From contig JAAOZP010000004.1 in NCBI GenBank assembly GCA_011605725.1, positions 62,001 through 126,000 of the forward strand: a stretch of DNA of 64,000 bases, written 5' to 3'. The stretch comes from Nitrososphaerota archaeon. Lineage in GTDB: Archaea > Thermoproteota > EX4484-205 > JAAOZP01. The number at the start of each line of letters is the position of its first letter. The stretch's first letter is position 1. Below are positions 7,498 through 15,239 of the stretch, piece after piece. Both the position numbers and the translations under genes were made by a program. The notes under the pieces are model-generated. The model ran no database searches. It saw only the letters and a program-made list of their open reading frames with translations, and had not been told where the DNA came from.

Positions 7498-7725
7498 ATG
7501 AGCGAGTTCAGGGGTTTAGAAATGGTTAGAGCTACTGAAATAGTTGAAAATCCGAGCGTCGAGTTAGCCGGAAAAGTACGAACAATTTATGACATTTCCA
7601 GACTCCGTTTGGGACCTTGGAATAACCTTGAAAAGGCGTTAAACATTCTTTATAATAAAGGCTGGAGGCCAGTATGTATGGCTATTTCTGGGACTATCGT
7701 CTATGTAATAATTGAAAAAAGATAG
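7498..7725 (+). CDS. Small conserved-looking protein, possibly DUF4177-like
   Basis: 75 residues, no signal or membrane segment. The C-terminal half (NNLEKALNILYNKGWRPVCM then SGTIVYVIIEKR) has the helix-strand-strand pattern and the 'GW-P/V' signature seen in DUF4177 proteins, in which a helix packs on a short sheet; the match is by eye and weak. GGTGA lies 6 bases upstream of the ATG as a ribosome-binding site. Divergent from the transglutaminase-like gene with a GC palindrome between them. Confidence 0.5.
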   Translation: MSEFRGLEMVRATEIVENPSVELAGKVRTIYDISRLRLGPWNNLEKALNILYNKGWRPVCMAISGTIVYVIIEKR

Positions 7726-7793
7726 TACACGTCTATTAGCTTTAACAATAAGGGGACAGGGAGAATACAAAAAGTTAGAAAAGCGAACTAAAA

Positions 7794-7806
7794 ACGCGCG
7801 TGCGCT
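7794..7806. repeat. GC palindrome copy (ACGCGCGTGCGCT)
   Basis: ACGCGCGT (7794-7801) is a perfect palindrome and the alternating tract runs on to 7806, the stop codon of the PEP synthase remnant. Confidence 0.45.
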
Positions 7807-7990
7807 CACTCTTCGTTCTGGTCGGGAAGATCCCAGTCAGGGTCAACCTTGACTTGGTCTAGAGCCTTCTCAAGCATTATGCGTTGCTCGATAGATGCAA
7901 CAAGCTTACGTGTAAACACTGCGGCATCAGGATTGATTGAAACAGAGTCGATTCCAGCCCTAACAAGAAACTCAGGGTAGCAAGTTGAAC
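7806..7990 (-). pseudogene. C-terminal tail of PEP synthase, copy 1
   Basis: The minus strand encodes [20 protein letters not shown], then [20 protein letters not shown] and a tail ending WDLPDQNEE before a TGA at 7806-7808. This is the C-terminus of phosphoenolpyruvate synthase (the GIDSxSxNPDxxxxTRxxVAxxE signature of the PEP-utilising enzyme TIM barrel). A full PpsA is about 800 residues; only the last ~55 are here, and the frame is lost beyond YPE. Upstream bases 7991-8127 hold other short broken frames with no recognisable product. A second copy lies at 8838-9022. Confidence 0.75.
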
Positions 7991-8127
7991 GTTTCTAAGT
8001 CTTCATTAGGAAATCCTGTCTTCTCAAGAGGCTTGAACTCGGTTTCTTTCTGTCTGAGGCAACTTTATGCTTCTGATGTACACGTTAAGCTTATTAAGGT
8101 CTGAGACGAATTGTTGAACGAGCCTGA

Positions 8128-8373
8128 ATGGAGGACGAGGAGGAGCTTTTGAAGAGGATTGTGGTGAATCCTAAGGTTATGGCTGGTAAACCAGTGATAA
8201 GGGGGACGAGGATCCCGGTTGAGCACCTGCTGAGGCTGCTGGCTCAGGGTTTAACTTTTCAAGAGATACTTGACGATTACCCTCACCTGACGAAGGAGGA
8301 CATTACCGCAGTCCTACTTTATGCGGCCAAGATTACTGGTAAGGAAGAAGTGTATCCAGTAACATTGGAATGA
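8128..8373 (+). CDS. DUF433-family antitoxin
   Basis: 81 residues with the hallmark DUF433 sequence: VNPKVMAGKPVIRGTRIPVE followed by HLLRLLAQGLTFQEILDDYP and HLTKEDITAVLLYA, a helix-turn-helix DNA-binding fold. In prokaryotes this family is usually encoded directly before a DUF5615 PIN-like toxin, as here (10-base gap). It presumably binds the toxin and represses the operon. The pair is enclosed by two direct copies of a PEP synthase gene tail. Confidence 0.9.
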   Translation: MEDEEELLKRIVVNPKVMAGKPVIRGTRIPVEHLLRLLAQGLTFQEILDDYPHLTKEDITAVLLYAAKITGKEEVYPVTLE

Positions 8374-8383
8374 GGCTGGAAAC

Positions 8384-8728
8384 GTGAAGCTTCTAGTTGA
8401 CGAGAGCGTTGGCATAAAAGTCTACTTTAAGCTTAAACAAATGGGTTTCGATGTTGTCACGCCAATATATTCTATGAAGGGGGCGGATGATGAAGAAGTT
8501 ATGCGAAGCGCAGTTCTCGAGAACCGTGTAATAATCACGAATGACAAGGATTTTGGATGGCTTGCTCATCTTTATAAGCCGCTAGGCGTAATACTTCTAA
8601 GACTGAAAGACGAGAGAGCAGAAAACAAGATCAAGATCATACAGTACGTCTTGGAAAAATATGGTGAAAGAATTCCTGGGAATATTTTAATTGTCTCCGA
8701 GAAGAAAATCAGGATAAGAAGTATTTGA
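8384..8728 (+). CDS. DUF5615 PIN-like toxin
   Basis: 114 residues from a GTG start. It begins MKLLVDESVGIKVYFKLKQM with the first Asp/Glu of the PIN-like site, followed by GADDEEVMRSAVLENRVIIT and NDKDFGWLAHLYKPLGVILLR, the second acidic pair. This matches DUF5615, a PIN-like superfamily nuclease. Translated immediately after the DUF433 antitoxin. After its stop, bases 8727-8813 hold a short basic frame ending KKKKQSKDLEKPEA without a start, probably a tail of another lost gene. Confidence 0.9.
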   Translation: MKLLVDESVGIKVYFKLKQMGFDVVTPIYSMKGADDEEVMRSAVLENRVIITNDKDFGWLAHLYKPLGVILLRLKDERAENKIKIIQYVLEKYGERIPGNILIVSEKKIRIRSI

Positions 8729-8837
8729 AAAATGGAAAAACAGGATAGAGATAGCTGAGTCTTACAGGAAGAAAAAGAAGCAGAGTAAAGATTTAGAAAA
8801 GCCAGAGGCATAAATAAACATCAGGTTTTAGAAGACC

Positions 8838-9022
8838 CTAATCCTCGTCAGGGTCAGGGAGGTCCCAGTTAGGGTCTGTTTTAACCTGGCCGAGGGCTTT
8901 CTCAAGCATAATCCTTTGCTCGATGGATGCGACTAGCTTGCAAGTGAAGACTGCAGCATCAGGATTTATAGAAACGGAGTCGATTCCAGCCCTAATGAGA
9001 AACTCTGTGAACTCAGGGTATA
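8838..9022 (-). pseudogene. C-terminal tail of PEP synthase, copy 2
   Basis: Minus strand reads [40 protein letters not shown], then [20 protein letters not shown] and a TAG at 8838-8840. It is the same PEP synthase tail as at 7806-7990. The two copies differ at many third codon positions while the protein is nearly the same, so they come from two genes that had each been under selection, not from a fresh duplication. It ends 11 bases from the stop of the 9033-10136 gene. Confidence 0.75.
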
Positions 9023-9032
9023 CACTTGGAGC

Positions 9033-10136
9033 CTACTTGAACAGCTCAGGAAAGTCTTCCTTGAGGAACTCTATCTTCTCCAATGAGACCTCTTCCAGCC
9101 TCCTATGTCTCTTGTTTATTGCTACGACTATGTCATCCCTCTTGCGGAGCCCCTCCTCATCTATTTCCTCCTCATCCACTTTCCCAACGTGCTTGAGCTC
9201 CTTCTTCTCGAGCTTAACGAACTTGAGGCCCCTCTCCGTTTTCTTAGCGAGCCTGAGCCTATACCCATCCAGATTGTAAACCGCTGAATCGTCTGAGAGG
9301 TCATATTTTATTTGACGCTCGTACCGTCTCATCATCTCCGGGTCCTTCAATTCTATCGGCCACTTTACCATGTATCTCCACTTATGCATCTCGATGCTCC
9401 TCTTGGATTCCGGTATTGCAGTGCCCTCCCAGTATTCCCTCCTCTCCTCCCTCGCCAACCACTCTCTAAACCTTTTCTTAAACTCGATAACTGCCTCAGC
9501 CCTTTTAAGCACGTTATCAATAACCTCCTCATCGCTCATCCCGGATGAGTCGAATATGATCCTGTAGTGTGGATGATCAAGGTCGGTTATGAGCAGTTCC
9601 CCCAGATATCCGTGTTTAGAGAAGACCTCGTTGATAAGCTTTAGGAACACGTTCACATCCTTAACGAGGGCGGGCATGAACCTCGCGACCTTCATCCTGT
9701 CCTCCCTGTCCTCGAGGGCAAGTACGGAGAACCCCTTGAAGAAATCTTTATTCTTGATAGACCCGGGGGAAAAACAGAGATTATAGTGTACTCCACATAG
9801 GAATGATAAATCTACTTCATCATTCCTAATCGTGATTAAATCACTCTCTACATCCACAGCATCTATGAATGGGGAGCGTGGATCGATCCAGTCGTCCATC
9901 CATTTGATTCTCCTCCTCCATTTTGTATGCAACTCGCTGTCGTCGAAATAAACATCTTCGAGAAAAGCTTTAGTGTACATTTGGCCGAGCTCCCTCCCAT
10001 CCGGCAACTTAACGGGATATAGACCTTCAAAATTCATGTAACAGATATTTTCTCTGGTTTTGAATTCATAGCTACTTCTACCCTCCAACGCCCTTGCTAT
10101 CTTCGGGATAAGCGTCTTCCACCTCTCGCCATCCAT
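9033..10136 (-). CDS. Cytosolic SSGMS-family protein, last gene of cassette A
   Basis: 367 residues, no signal peptide or membrane helix. The middle (residues about 165-225) reads LINEVFSKHGYLGELLITDL, then HPHYRIIFDSSGMSDEEVID and NVLKRAEAVIEFKKRF. The same block, with SSGMSEDKLLEEIKKRADAV, occurs in the 264-residue protein of cassette B, so the two belong to one family. The C-terminal 140 residues are highly charged and absent from the shorter relative. The gene starts 3 bases after the stop of the giant membrane protein gene, so it is the third gene of an operon. I do not recognise the family; conserved His, Asp and SSGMS suggest a binding or catalytic site. Confidence 0.7.
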   Translation of the reverse strand: MDGERWKTLIPKIARALEGRSSYEFKTRENICYMNFEGLYPVKLPDGRELGQMYTKAFLEDVYFDDSELHTKWRRRIKWMDDWIDPRSPFIDAVDVESDLITIRNDEVDLSFLCGVHYNLCFSPGSIKNKDFFKGFSVLALEDREDRMKVARFMPALVKDVNVFLKLINEVFSKHGYLGELLITDLDHPHYRIIFDSSGMSDEEVIDNVLKRAEAVIEFKKRFREWLAREERREYWEGTAIPESKRSIEMHKWRYMVKWPIELKDPEMMRRYERQIKYDLSDDSAVYNLDGYRLRLAKKTERGLKFVKLEKKELKHVGKVDEEEIDEEGLRKRDDIVVAINKRHRRLEEVSLEKIEFLKEDFPELFK

Positions 10137-10139
10137 TAT

Positions 10140-13100
10140 TCAACCACCCAGTTTAACCTCTACCCATCCGAAGAATATTTTCTCTGGGGTTATATAAGCT
10201 ACTATGGCATAGCCCTTCTCAGGCACTATCCATTTTCCTTGTTCTGCCATATCTTTGTGATTCTTAAGTTGTCTTATTGCCTCATCAAGCTTTTTATTCA
10301 CCTCTCCCAAAATCTCTGAAAAATCCTTAGGTGTTTCAGGCGACCAGAGCGACTTCTCCTCAATGGCTAAGATTATCTTATTCCCATCTACCTGCATAAT
10401 GTCGAATGGAACTTCAGGAGTATTCTCCCCAGCGGTCTTCAACACCGGTTTACTGGAGTCGTATCCAAAGTTCTGCTGGTAGTTCTCCAGGAGCAATTTC
10501 TCCGTAAGCGCGTATGCGGCATATCCTCTCGTGCTAGGGTCGAGTAGGCACTTTCCATAGGAAAAGGCGTCCTGAAACTCCTCTCTCATATTGGCTTCTA
10601 TCTCCCCCAGCTTCCCTGAAATACTAGCCCCTTCTGCGGCTCTGAGCAGCTTGTCCTCTACCAAGGAGTACTGCGGATCCTTAACGCTGATGAACTCGTT
10701 CTTGAACCCTCCGGTAGCGGGGTCCAAGTACATGTAGTGCCTATTTACATGTCCCCTATTATCCTCGTAGTATATCTTCAGAATCTTGCTCTCTATGCTT
10801 CTTCCGTTCAAATCCGTGAATGATTCCGTAATATATTCCACATTCCTTACGAGGTATGCGTGAGGCTCGGAGACATACTCCACTTTCGACAGCCATTTCC
10901 CTCCATCGGGATCTATCGTCGTGGCAATCCAGAGCTTCTTACCCGAGCCAAGTTCGAGCTCCCAGAGAATCACTCCGCTGATTACTTCCCCCTCCTCATT
11001 TCCAATCTTTATATCATATTTATACTTGGGCTTGGCTGAGACCGATGAATCTTTAATGCTAACTATGCCTTCATTCTCAACCTTGTATTCTATGAGGTTT
11101 TTAAGGTACTCAGTTGTAAAGGTGTTGGAGAGTTCTTCCCAAGAGACTTGTCTAAGCCGTAGGGCGTAGACGCCTTCTCCATAGGATTTTAAAGTGACGG
11201 TACGCCCGTTCGAATCCCAAATCTTGTAGTGAGACTCACCGCCTATCTCCTCATATTCTATGATGCAGATCCCCGGGTTATTGTAACTAAGGAATTTACC
11301 AAAAGATCCTTCAGAAATCAGTGTTATATCTTCACCTATCTCCTTTGCTGTTGAGAAGAAATAGTCTGGCTCAACCGCTCCTTTAAGAGTAGCAACATAG
11401 TCTCCGTCTTTCATGTCAAACGCGCCCATGAGTGCACCACCACCTTCAACCTTCTGAGGATATACAACAACGGTACCGCCGATCGCCCCAATATGTGCTA
11501 ACGCCCTATATTCCTTATCTCCTTTGTTTAGAGATAGGGTGACGACATCTCCTTCTTTAAATTCCAGCTCCTCTGCAAGCCCTTTGGATAAGCATGGATA
11601 TACATACTCACCATATTTCATAACTCTTAAAGGAACTCCTAGTCTATGATACTTCTTAGAATATTCCAAAGTATCGCTCCATGCTTCAAGCGCCTTAATC
11701 CCGAATGTCTTCACTTGATCGAGGAAGTAACCTATTATCCCGCTGACTCTTTCCTCACCTATTTGAAGCTGTTTAGAATAATATTTTTCTAAATCAAAAT
11801 AGGTTTTGAACAGTTTAAGCCCGTTTTCGAAGCTGTCCCCTATTCCTTTAGCTGCAAGCGCCTTCCCAATGCCATCGAGGCCCTTTTTATCGAGCTTAAC
11901 TAACTCCGGAATAAGCTCATCGAGCATTTCGGACTGCGAGCCTTCAAGCTCCTCTACCTTGCCGTTGCTCAGCCACTTAACGAGACCAGTGGCAGCGTCC
12001 TCAGATTTCTCAGCCACGTTTGAAACCCTGTTGAGCGTTTTCTCCGCAAAGTCCTCCGAGATCTCGAGGAGCTTTCCGTAGAGTTTGAAGACGCTATCCC
12101 CTGCTTCCGGCAGCTTTCCGACGAGTTCCTTACACGTATCTCCATGCCCCGCTAGGATTCCTGCACCGTCGTTGATGTATTCGACGTCCCCGGGCTTAAC
12201 CTCCTCCTCGCCCGCAAGCTCTCCGAGCCTGAATTCAAGATCCTTCCAAATCCCCTCAATCCCCTCCGGAACCCTTCCAAGCACCCTTTTCATGGTGCGC
12301 ACGAACGCGTGGGCCTTCGCAATCGCATCGATGTTTATCGCGATTCCTTTCCTTGCGAGCTTGCCCGCGAGGGCTACGGCATCTACGAGCGGCGAGGTCG
12401 CCCAGGCTCCCGTCGCTTCCCCAAGGCCAAACTTCTTCGGGTCTTTTACTATGTTCTCCCTGTAATAGTTGGCGAACGAGTAGAAGGCTCCGAGCTGTGC
12501 AAGCGCCCCAACGACCTTTCCGAGGGAAGCCCAATGCTCCATCGTAACCTTGGCGCTTTTAAGCTTCCCATTCAGCTGCGACGAAATAGCGTAGGCACGT
12601 TCGTATTCCTCGGGCATGTTCAAGCCCATAAGCTTCTCAGAGGCGTCTGACATCGCATCGATAAGCATTCCTCCCTCGAACAATTCCCCGACGTTCTTCA
12701 AATCGTCGAGGCTAAAGCCAATGCTTTGCTCCATGAAGACATCTAGGGCGCTCATGGCTCCTTCCCCAAGCTTCCTCAGCTCCTCAGCCTCTTCGCGCAG
12801 TTCCTCGGAGAACTCGTTTTTACCGCTTCGCCTCTCGATGATCGCTGCAAGCTCCTCAAGCTTCTCAGCATTTCTCTTAAACTCCTCGCTAGACCTCAAT
12901 ACTGCGTTGAGCTCGAGGGCGTTCATATATGCGCCGTAAACGTAGTGATAAATGAAGAGGAATGTATGAATACCCGCGACCGCCGCCACGCCAGCCTCCT
13001 CGCCAAGCACTATTGGAAGAGCCTCGGGGGCGACGACGAAGACTATGAACATGAACACGATGCTCGGGATGAAGCGTTTCGCCCCGTTCCAAATGCCTTT

Positions 13101-15239
13101 AGCCCAATCCGGAAGGTTCTTATAGATATTCTGATATGTATAGCTGTCCGATTCGAAAACATACGGTATTTGATGGCAGGCAATAGGCTTCCATCGGCTC
13201 CTATCGGTCAAGTCGCTTCCCTCAGCCTTAACCAGCAGGACGTCTACGAAGACCTTAGCTGTCGGGTCCCCGATCATGGCGCTGAAGACGTTCATAGGGT
13301 CCTTAGCCAGCTCCGGCAGGGTCGTCCGCATTCCGTCGAAGCGGAGGTAGGGCCAGAACTTCACGTCGGAAGAGTAGTTCCCCTTCGGCAGGTCCATCGG
13401 GTATTCATCCGGCTCAGGCTCAAACCACCACTTGGCATCTGACGGAACGCCCCAGAGCCTTGAAACTACCTTATCGTCGAGCATGGCCAGCACACAGCTC
13501 CTAAGGGCCTCGCCGTACGCGTTGTTTATCGAGAAGGAGAGGACGTGTTCCCTTCCCAGTATCCCGGACCCATTTATGTTCGCCCTCGGCACCACTGGAA
13601 ACACGAGGGTGAATTCCCCACTCGGCACCTCTTCCCTCCTAACCCTGTAGCCAGTCGTAGAATTATAGTGTCTAGCGGTTTCAAGGGAGTACGTGTAGTT
13701 CTTAACTATCCATCCCCCTTCCACCACCCTCTCAACCAGGCAGTTCTGCAAAAGCGAAGCGCCCAAGTCCTTTTCCCCAACCGACCCCGCCAGCAGGATG
13801 GCGTTTCCACCCACCTCATCCAATACTCTTCCAGTAGGCTCCATCTCATAGTAATAGCTGGCTGTCTCAACCCTGCGGTAGGCGTCGTAAAGCTCCATCC
13901 TCTCTTTCTCATAAAGAACGTAGAGGTCCACGTAGTAGGTGGTGGTCTCAACCCCGTCGAAGACTATCGCATACTCACCCGTGGAATAGGATGAGGCCTC
14001 GTCCTCGCTGAACCTTCCAACGTATTCCCACTCAACCCTGTGGAACGGTTTATAATCCTCCCCCTCCGGTACTTCCCCCGGTTTCTCCTCAACATCCCCC
14101 AGGTAAACCCACTCACCCCACCCTCCAGTATGAATGCTCGCGTCGTCGACGTGCAGCTCCGAATCCCCCTGTGCCACGAAGGAAACCTCGTATTCGCCGG
14201 GAGCCGCAAGGATGCTGGAGACGTCTAATGAGAGCCGCGTCCATTCAGAGCTTGCTCCAAGGGGAATGATCGTTGCCCCTCCATCCGGGGTCTTTATCGT
14301 AACCATGCCCTTCCCACTAAGCCTATAGCTGAACTCAAGGACTGGGTAAGCGCTCCCGTCATAGCTGAATGCTTGTCTCCAGGCGCCGCGACCCCATGGG
14401 CCGGCCATAATCCTCAAGCATGATGGTTCACTCGTGTAGCTGGATGTGCAAAGCTCTCCGAACGCTTCTCCGAAACTCTCGAACAACCAGAAGAGGGAGG
14501 ACCCCATATCCCCATTCTTGATGAACTCGCGGATCGGCTCCTCAACCCACTTGTAATGATGGTAGAGCACCCTCGTTACTATCCTGTAGACCTTGAAATA
14601 GTTGGTCTGCCTGAACCTTATCCCACTGCCGTCCTTCTCCAGCCTATAGCCCGGGTTGTCAACGTAGCTCTTCGCCTCCTCCTCATCTACCAGGTCCCTA
14701 ACTACCCATGCCTCGCCCTCAACCGGCTTAAACATCCATGTATTCGCATCGTAATCCGGAGGAGGCGTAGTAACCCTGCCGACGTAGACCCATGATTCGT
14801 TGAATGAGAGGACGCGCCTAGATAACCTGTACTCGTAGTGCTTCCTGCTGGAGTTCTCATATCTTTCAACGTATACGGTGTCGCCGTCCCCCGGCTCCCA
14901 TCCAACCGGCAAATAGATATTGTAGTAGGTGCCATTTACAACCTTCTCCTCGATAATGTAGCGGGTCTTCCCCTTGGCGGCAAGGTGGATGAGCACGCTG
15001 CCGTTCGCCAACCCGTACATCCTGCTTATCCACGATTTGTTCGCATCATAATCCTCAAACTCCCTTAATTTCTCTTGGAACTTCTCATTCCCCCATCCCT
15101 CATAGATGGCCCTCTTCAAGAAATCGATCATGTTCGTCGACTCCTCGGGCTGAGCCCTCACGATGATGGAAATCGGAAGTATGAACAGCTCCTCGACGAA
15201 AAGGAGGATTAGCAGGAGGCCGATTATCCTCTTAATCAC
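10140..15239 (-). CDS. Giant membrane protein with C-terminal PD-(D/E)XK-like domain (cassette A)
   Basis: 1699 residues. A signal peptide or anchor covers residues 5-27. Residues 30-700 are beta-rich, Tyr/Trp-rich and glycosylation-prone (many NxS/T), including a jelly-roll-like segment near 280-370. Two hydrophobic segments lie at about 718-770 (SIVFMFIVFVVAPEALPIVL and GVAAVAGIHTFLFIYHYVYG). Residues 780-1200 are helical and charged. Around 1215-1245 YPCLSKGLAEELEFKEGDVV resembles a double-psi barrel. At 1609-1630 VPFDIMQVDGNKIILAIEEK followed by AIRQLKNH has the D...E-x-K pattern of PD-(D/E)XK nucleases. ATG overlaps the stop of the 1888-residue gene by 4 bases. The layout suggests extracellular sensing linked to an inner nuclease-like domain; this is inference. 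Confidence 0.7.
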   Translation of the reverse strand: MIKRIIGLLLILLFVEELFILPISIIVRAQPEESTNMIDFLKRAIYEGWGNEKFQEKLREFEDYDANKSWISRMYGLANGSVLIHLAAKGKTRYIIEEKVVNGTYYNIYLPVGWEPGDGDTVYVERYENSSRKHYEYRLSRRVLSFNESWVYVGRVTTPPPDYDANTWMFKPVEGEAWVVRDLVDEEEAKSYVDNPGYRLEKDGSGIRFRQTNYFKVYRIVTRVLYHHYKWVEEPIREFIKNGDMGSSLFWLFESFGEAFGELCTSSYTSEPSCLRIMAGPWGRGAWRQAFSYDGSAYPVLEFSYRLSGKGMVTIKTPDGGATIIPLGASSEWTRLSLDVSSILAAPGEYEVSFVAQGDSELHVDDASIHTGGWGEWVYLGDVEEKPGEVPEGEDYKPFHRVEWEYVGRFSEDEASSYSTGEYAIVFDGVETTTYYVDLYVLYEKERMELYDAYRRVETASYYYEMEPTGRVLDEVGGNAILLAGSVGEKDLGASLLQNCLVERVVEGGWIVKNYTYSLETARHYNSTTGYRVRREEVPSGEFTLVFPVVPRANINGSGILGREHVLSFSINNAYGEALRSCVLAMLDDKVVSRLWGVPSDAKWWFEPEPDEYPMDLPKGNYSSDVKFWPYLRFDGMRTTLPELAKDPMNVFSAMIGDPTAKVFVDVLLVKAEGSDLTDRSRWKPIACHQIPYVFESDSYTYQNIYKNLPDWAKGIWNGAKRFIPSIVFMFIVFVVAPEALPIVLGEEAGVAAVAGIHTFLFIYHYVYGAYMNALELNAVLRSSEEFKRNAEKLEELAAIIERRSGKNEFSEELREEAEELRKLGEGAMSALDVFMEQSIGFSLDDLKNVGELFEGGMLIDAMSDASEKLMGLNMPEEYERAYAISSQLNGKLKSAKVTMEHWASLGKVVGALAQLGAFYSFANYYRENIVKDPKKFGLGEATGAWATSPLVDAVALAGKLARKGIAINIDAIAKAHAFVRTMKRVLGRVPEGIEGIWKDLEFRLGELAGEEEVKPGDVEYINDGAGILAGHGDTCKELVGKLPEAGDSVFKLYGKLLEISEDFAEKTLNRVSNVAEKSEDAATGLVKWLSNGKVEELEGSQSEMLDELIPELVKLDKKGLDGIGKALAAKGIGDSFENGLKLFKTYFDLEKYYSKQLQIGEERVSGIIGYFLDQVKTFGIKALEAWSDTLEYSKKYHRLGVPLRVMKYGEYVYPCLSKGLAEELEFKEGDVVTLSLNKGDKEYRALAHIGAIGGTVVVYPQKVEGGGALMGAFDMKDGDYVATLKGAVEPDYFFSTAKEIGEDITLISEGSFGKFLSYNNPGICIIEYEEIGGESHYKIWDSNGRTVTLKSYGEGVYALRLRQVSWEELSNTFTTEYLKNLIEYKVENEGIVSIKDSSVSAKPKYKYDIKIGNEEGEVISGVILWELELGSGKKLWIATTIDPDGGKWLSKVEYVSEPHAYLVRNVEYITESFTDLNGRSIESKILKIYYEDNRGHVNRHYMYLDPATGGFKNEFISVKDPQYSLVEDKLLRAAEGASISGKLGEIEANMREEFQDAFSYGKCLLDPSTRGYAAYALTEKLLLENYQQNFGYDSSKPVLKTAGENTPEVPFDIMQVDGNKIILAIEEKSLWSPETPKDFSEILGEVNKKLDEAIRQLKNHKDMAEQGKWIVPEKGYAIVAYITPEKIFFGWVEVKLGG

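Noticed and set aside
11205..11220. A T-loop-like GTTCGAATCC sequence suggesting a tRNA
   Set aside because: No matching acceptor stem, D-arm or anticodon arm around it, and it lies inside the coding frame of the 1699-residue protein.
11806..12465. Plus-strand frames of 91 and 126 codons within the 1699-residue gene
   Set aside because: Antisense to a clear long gene; Ser/Pro/Leu-rich composition typical of reverse-strand shadows, with no start signal.
12945..13442. Plus-strand frame of 165 codons
   Set aside because: Antisense to the 1699-residue gene, no ribosome-binding site and no recognisable motif.
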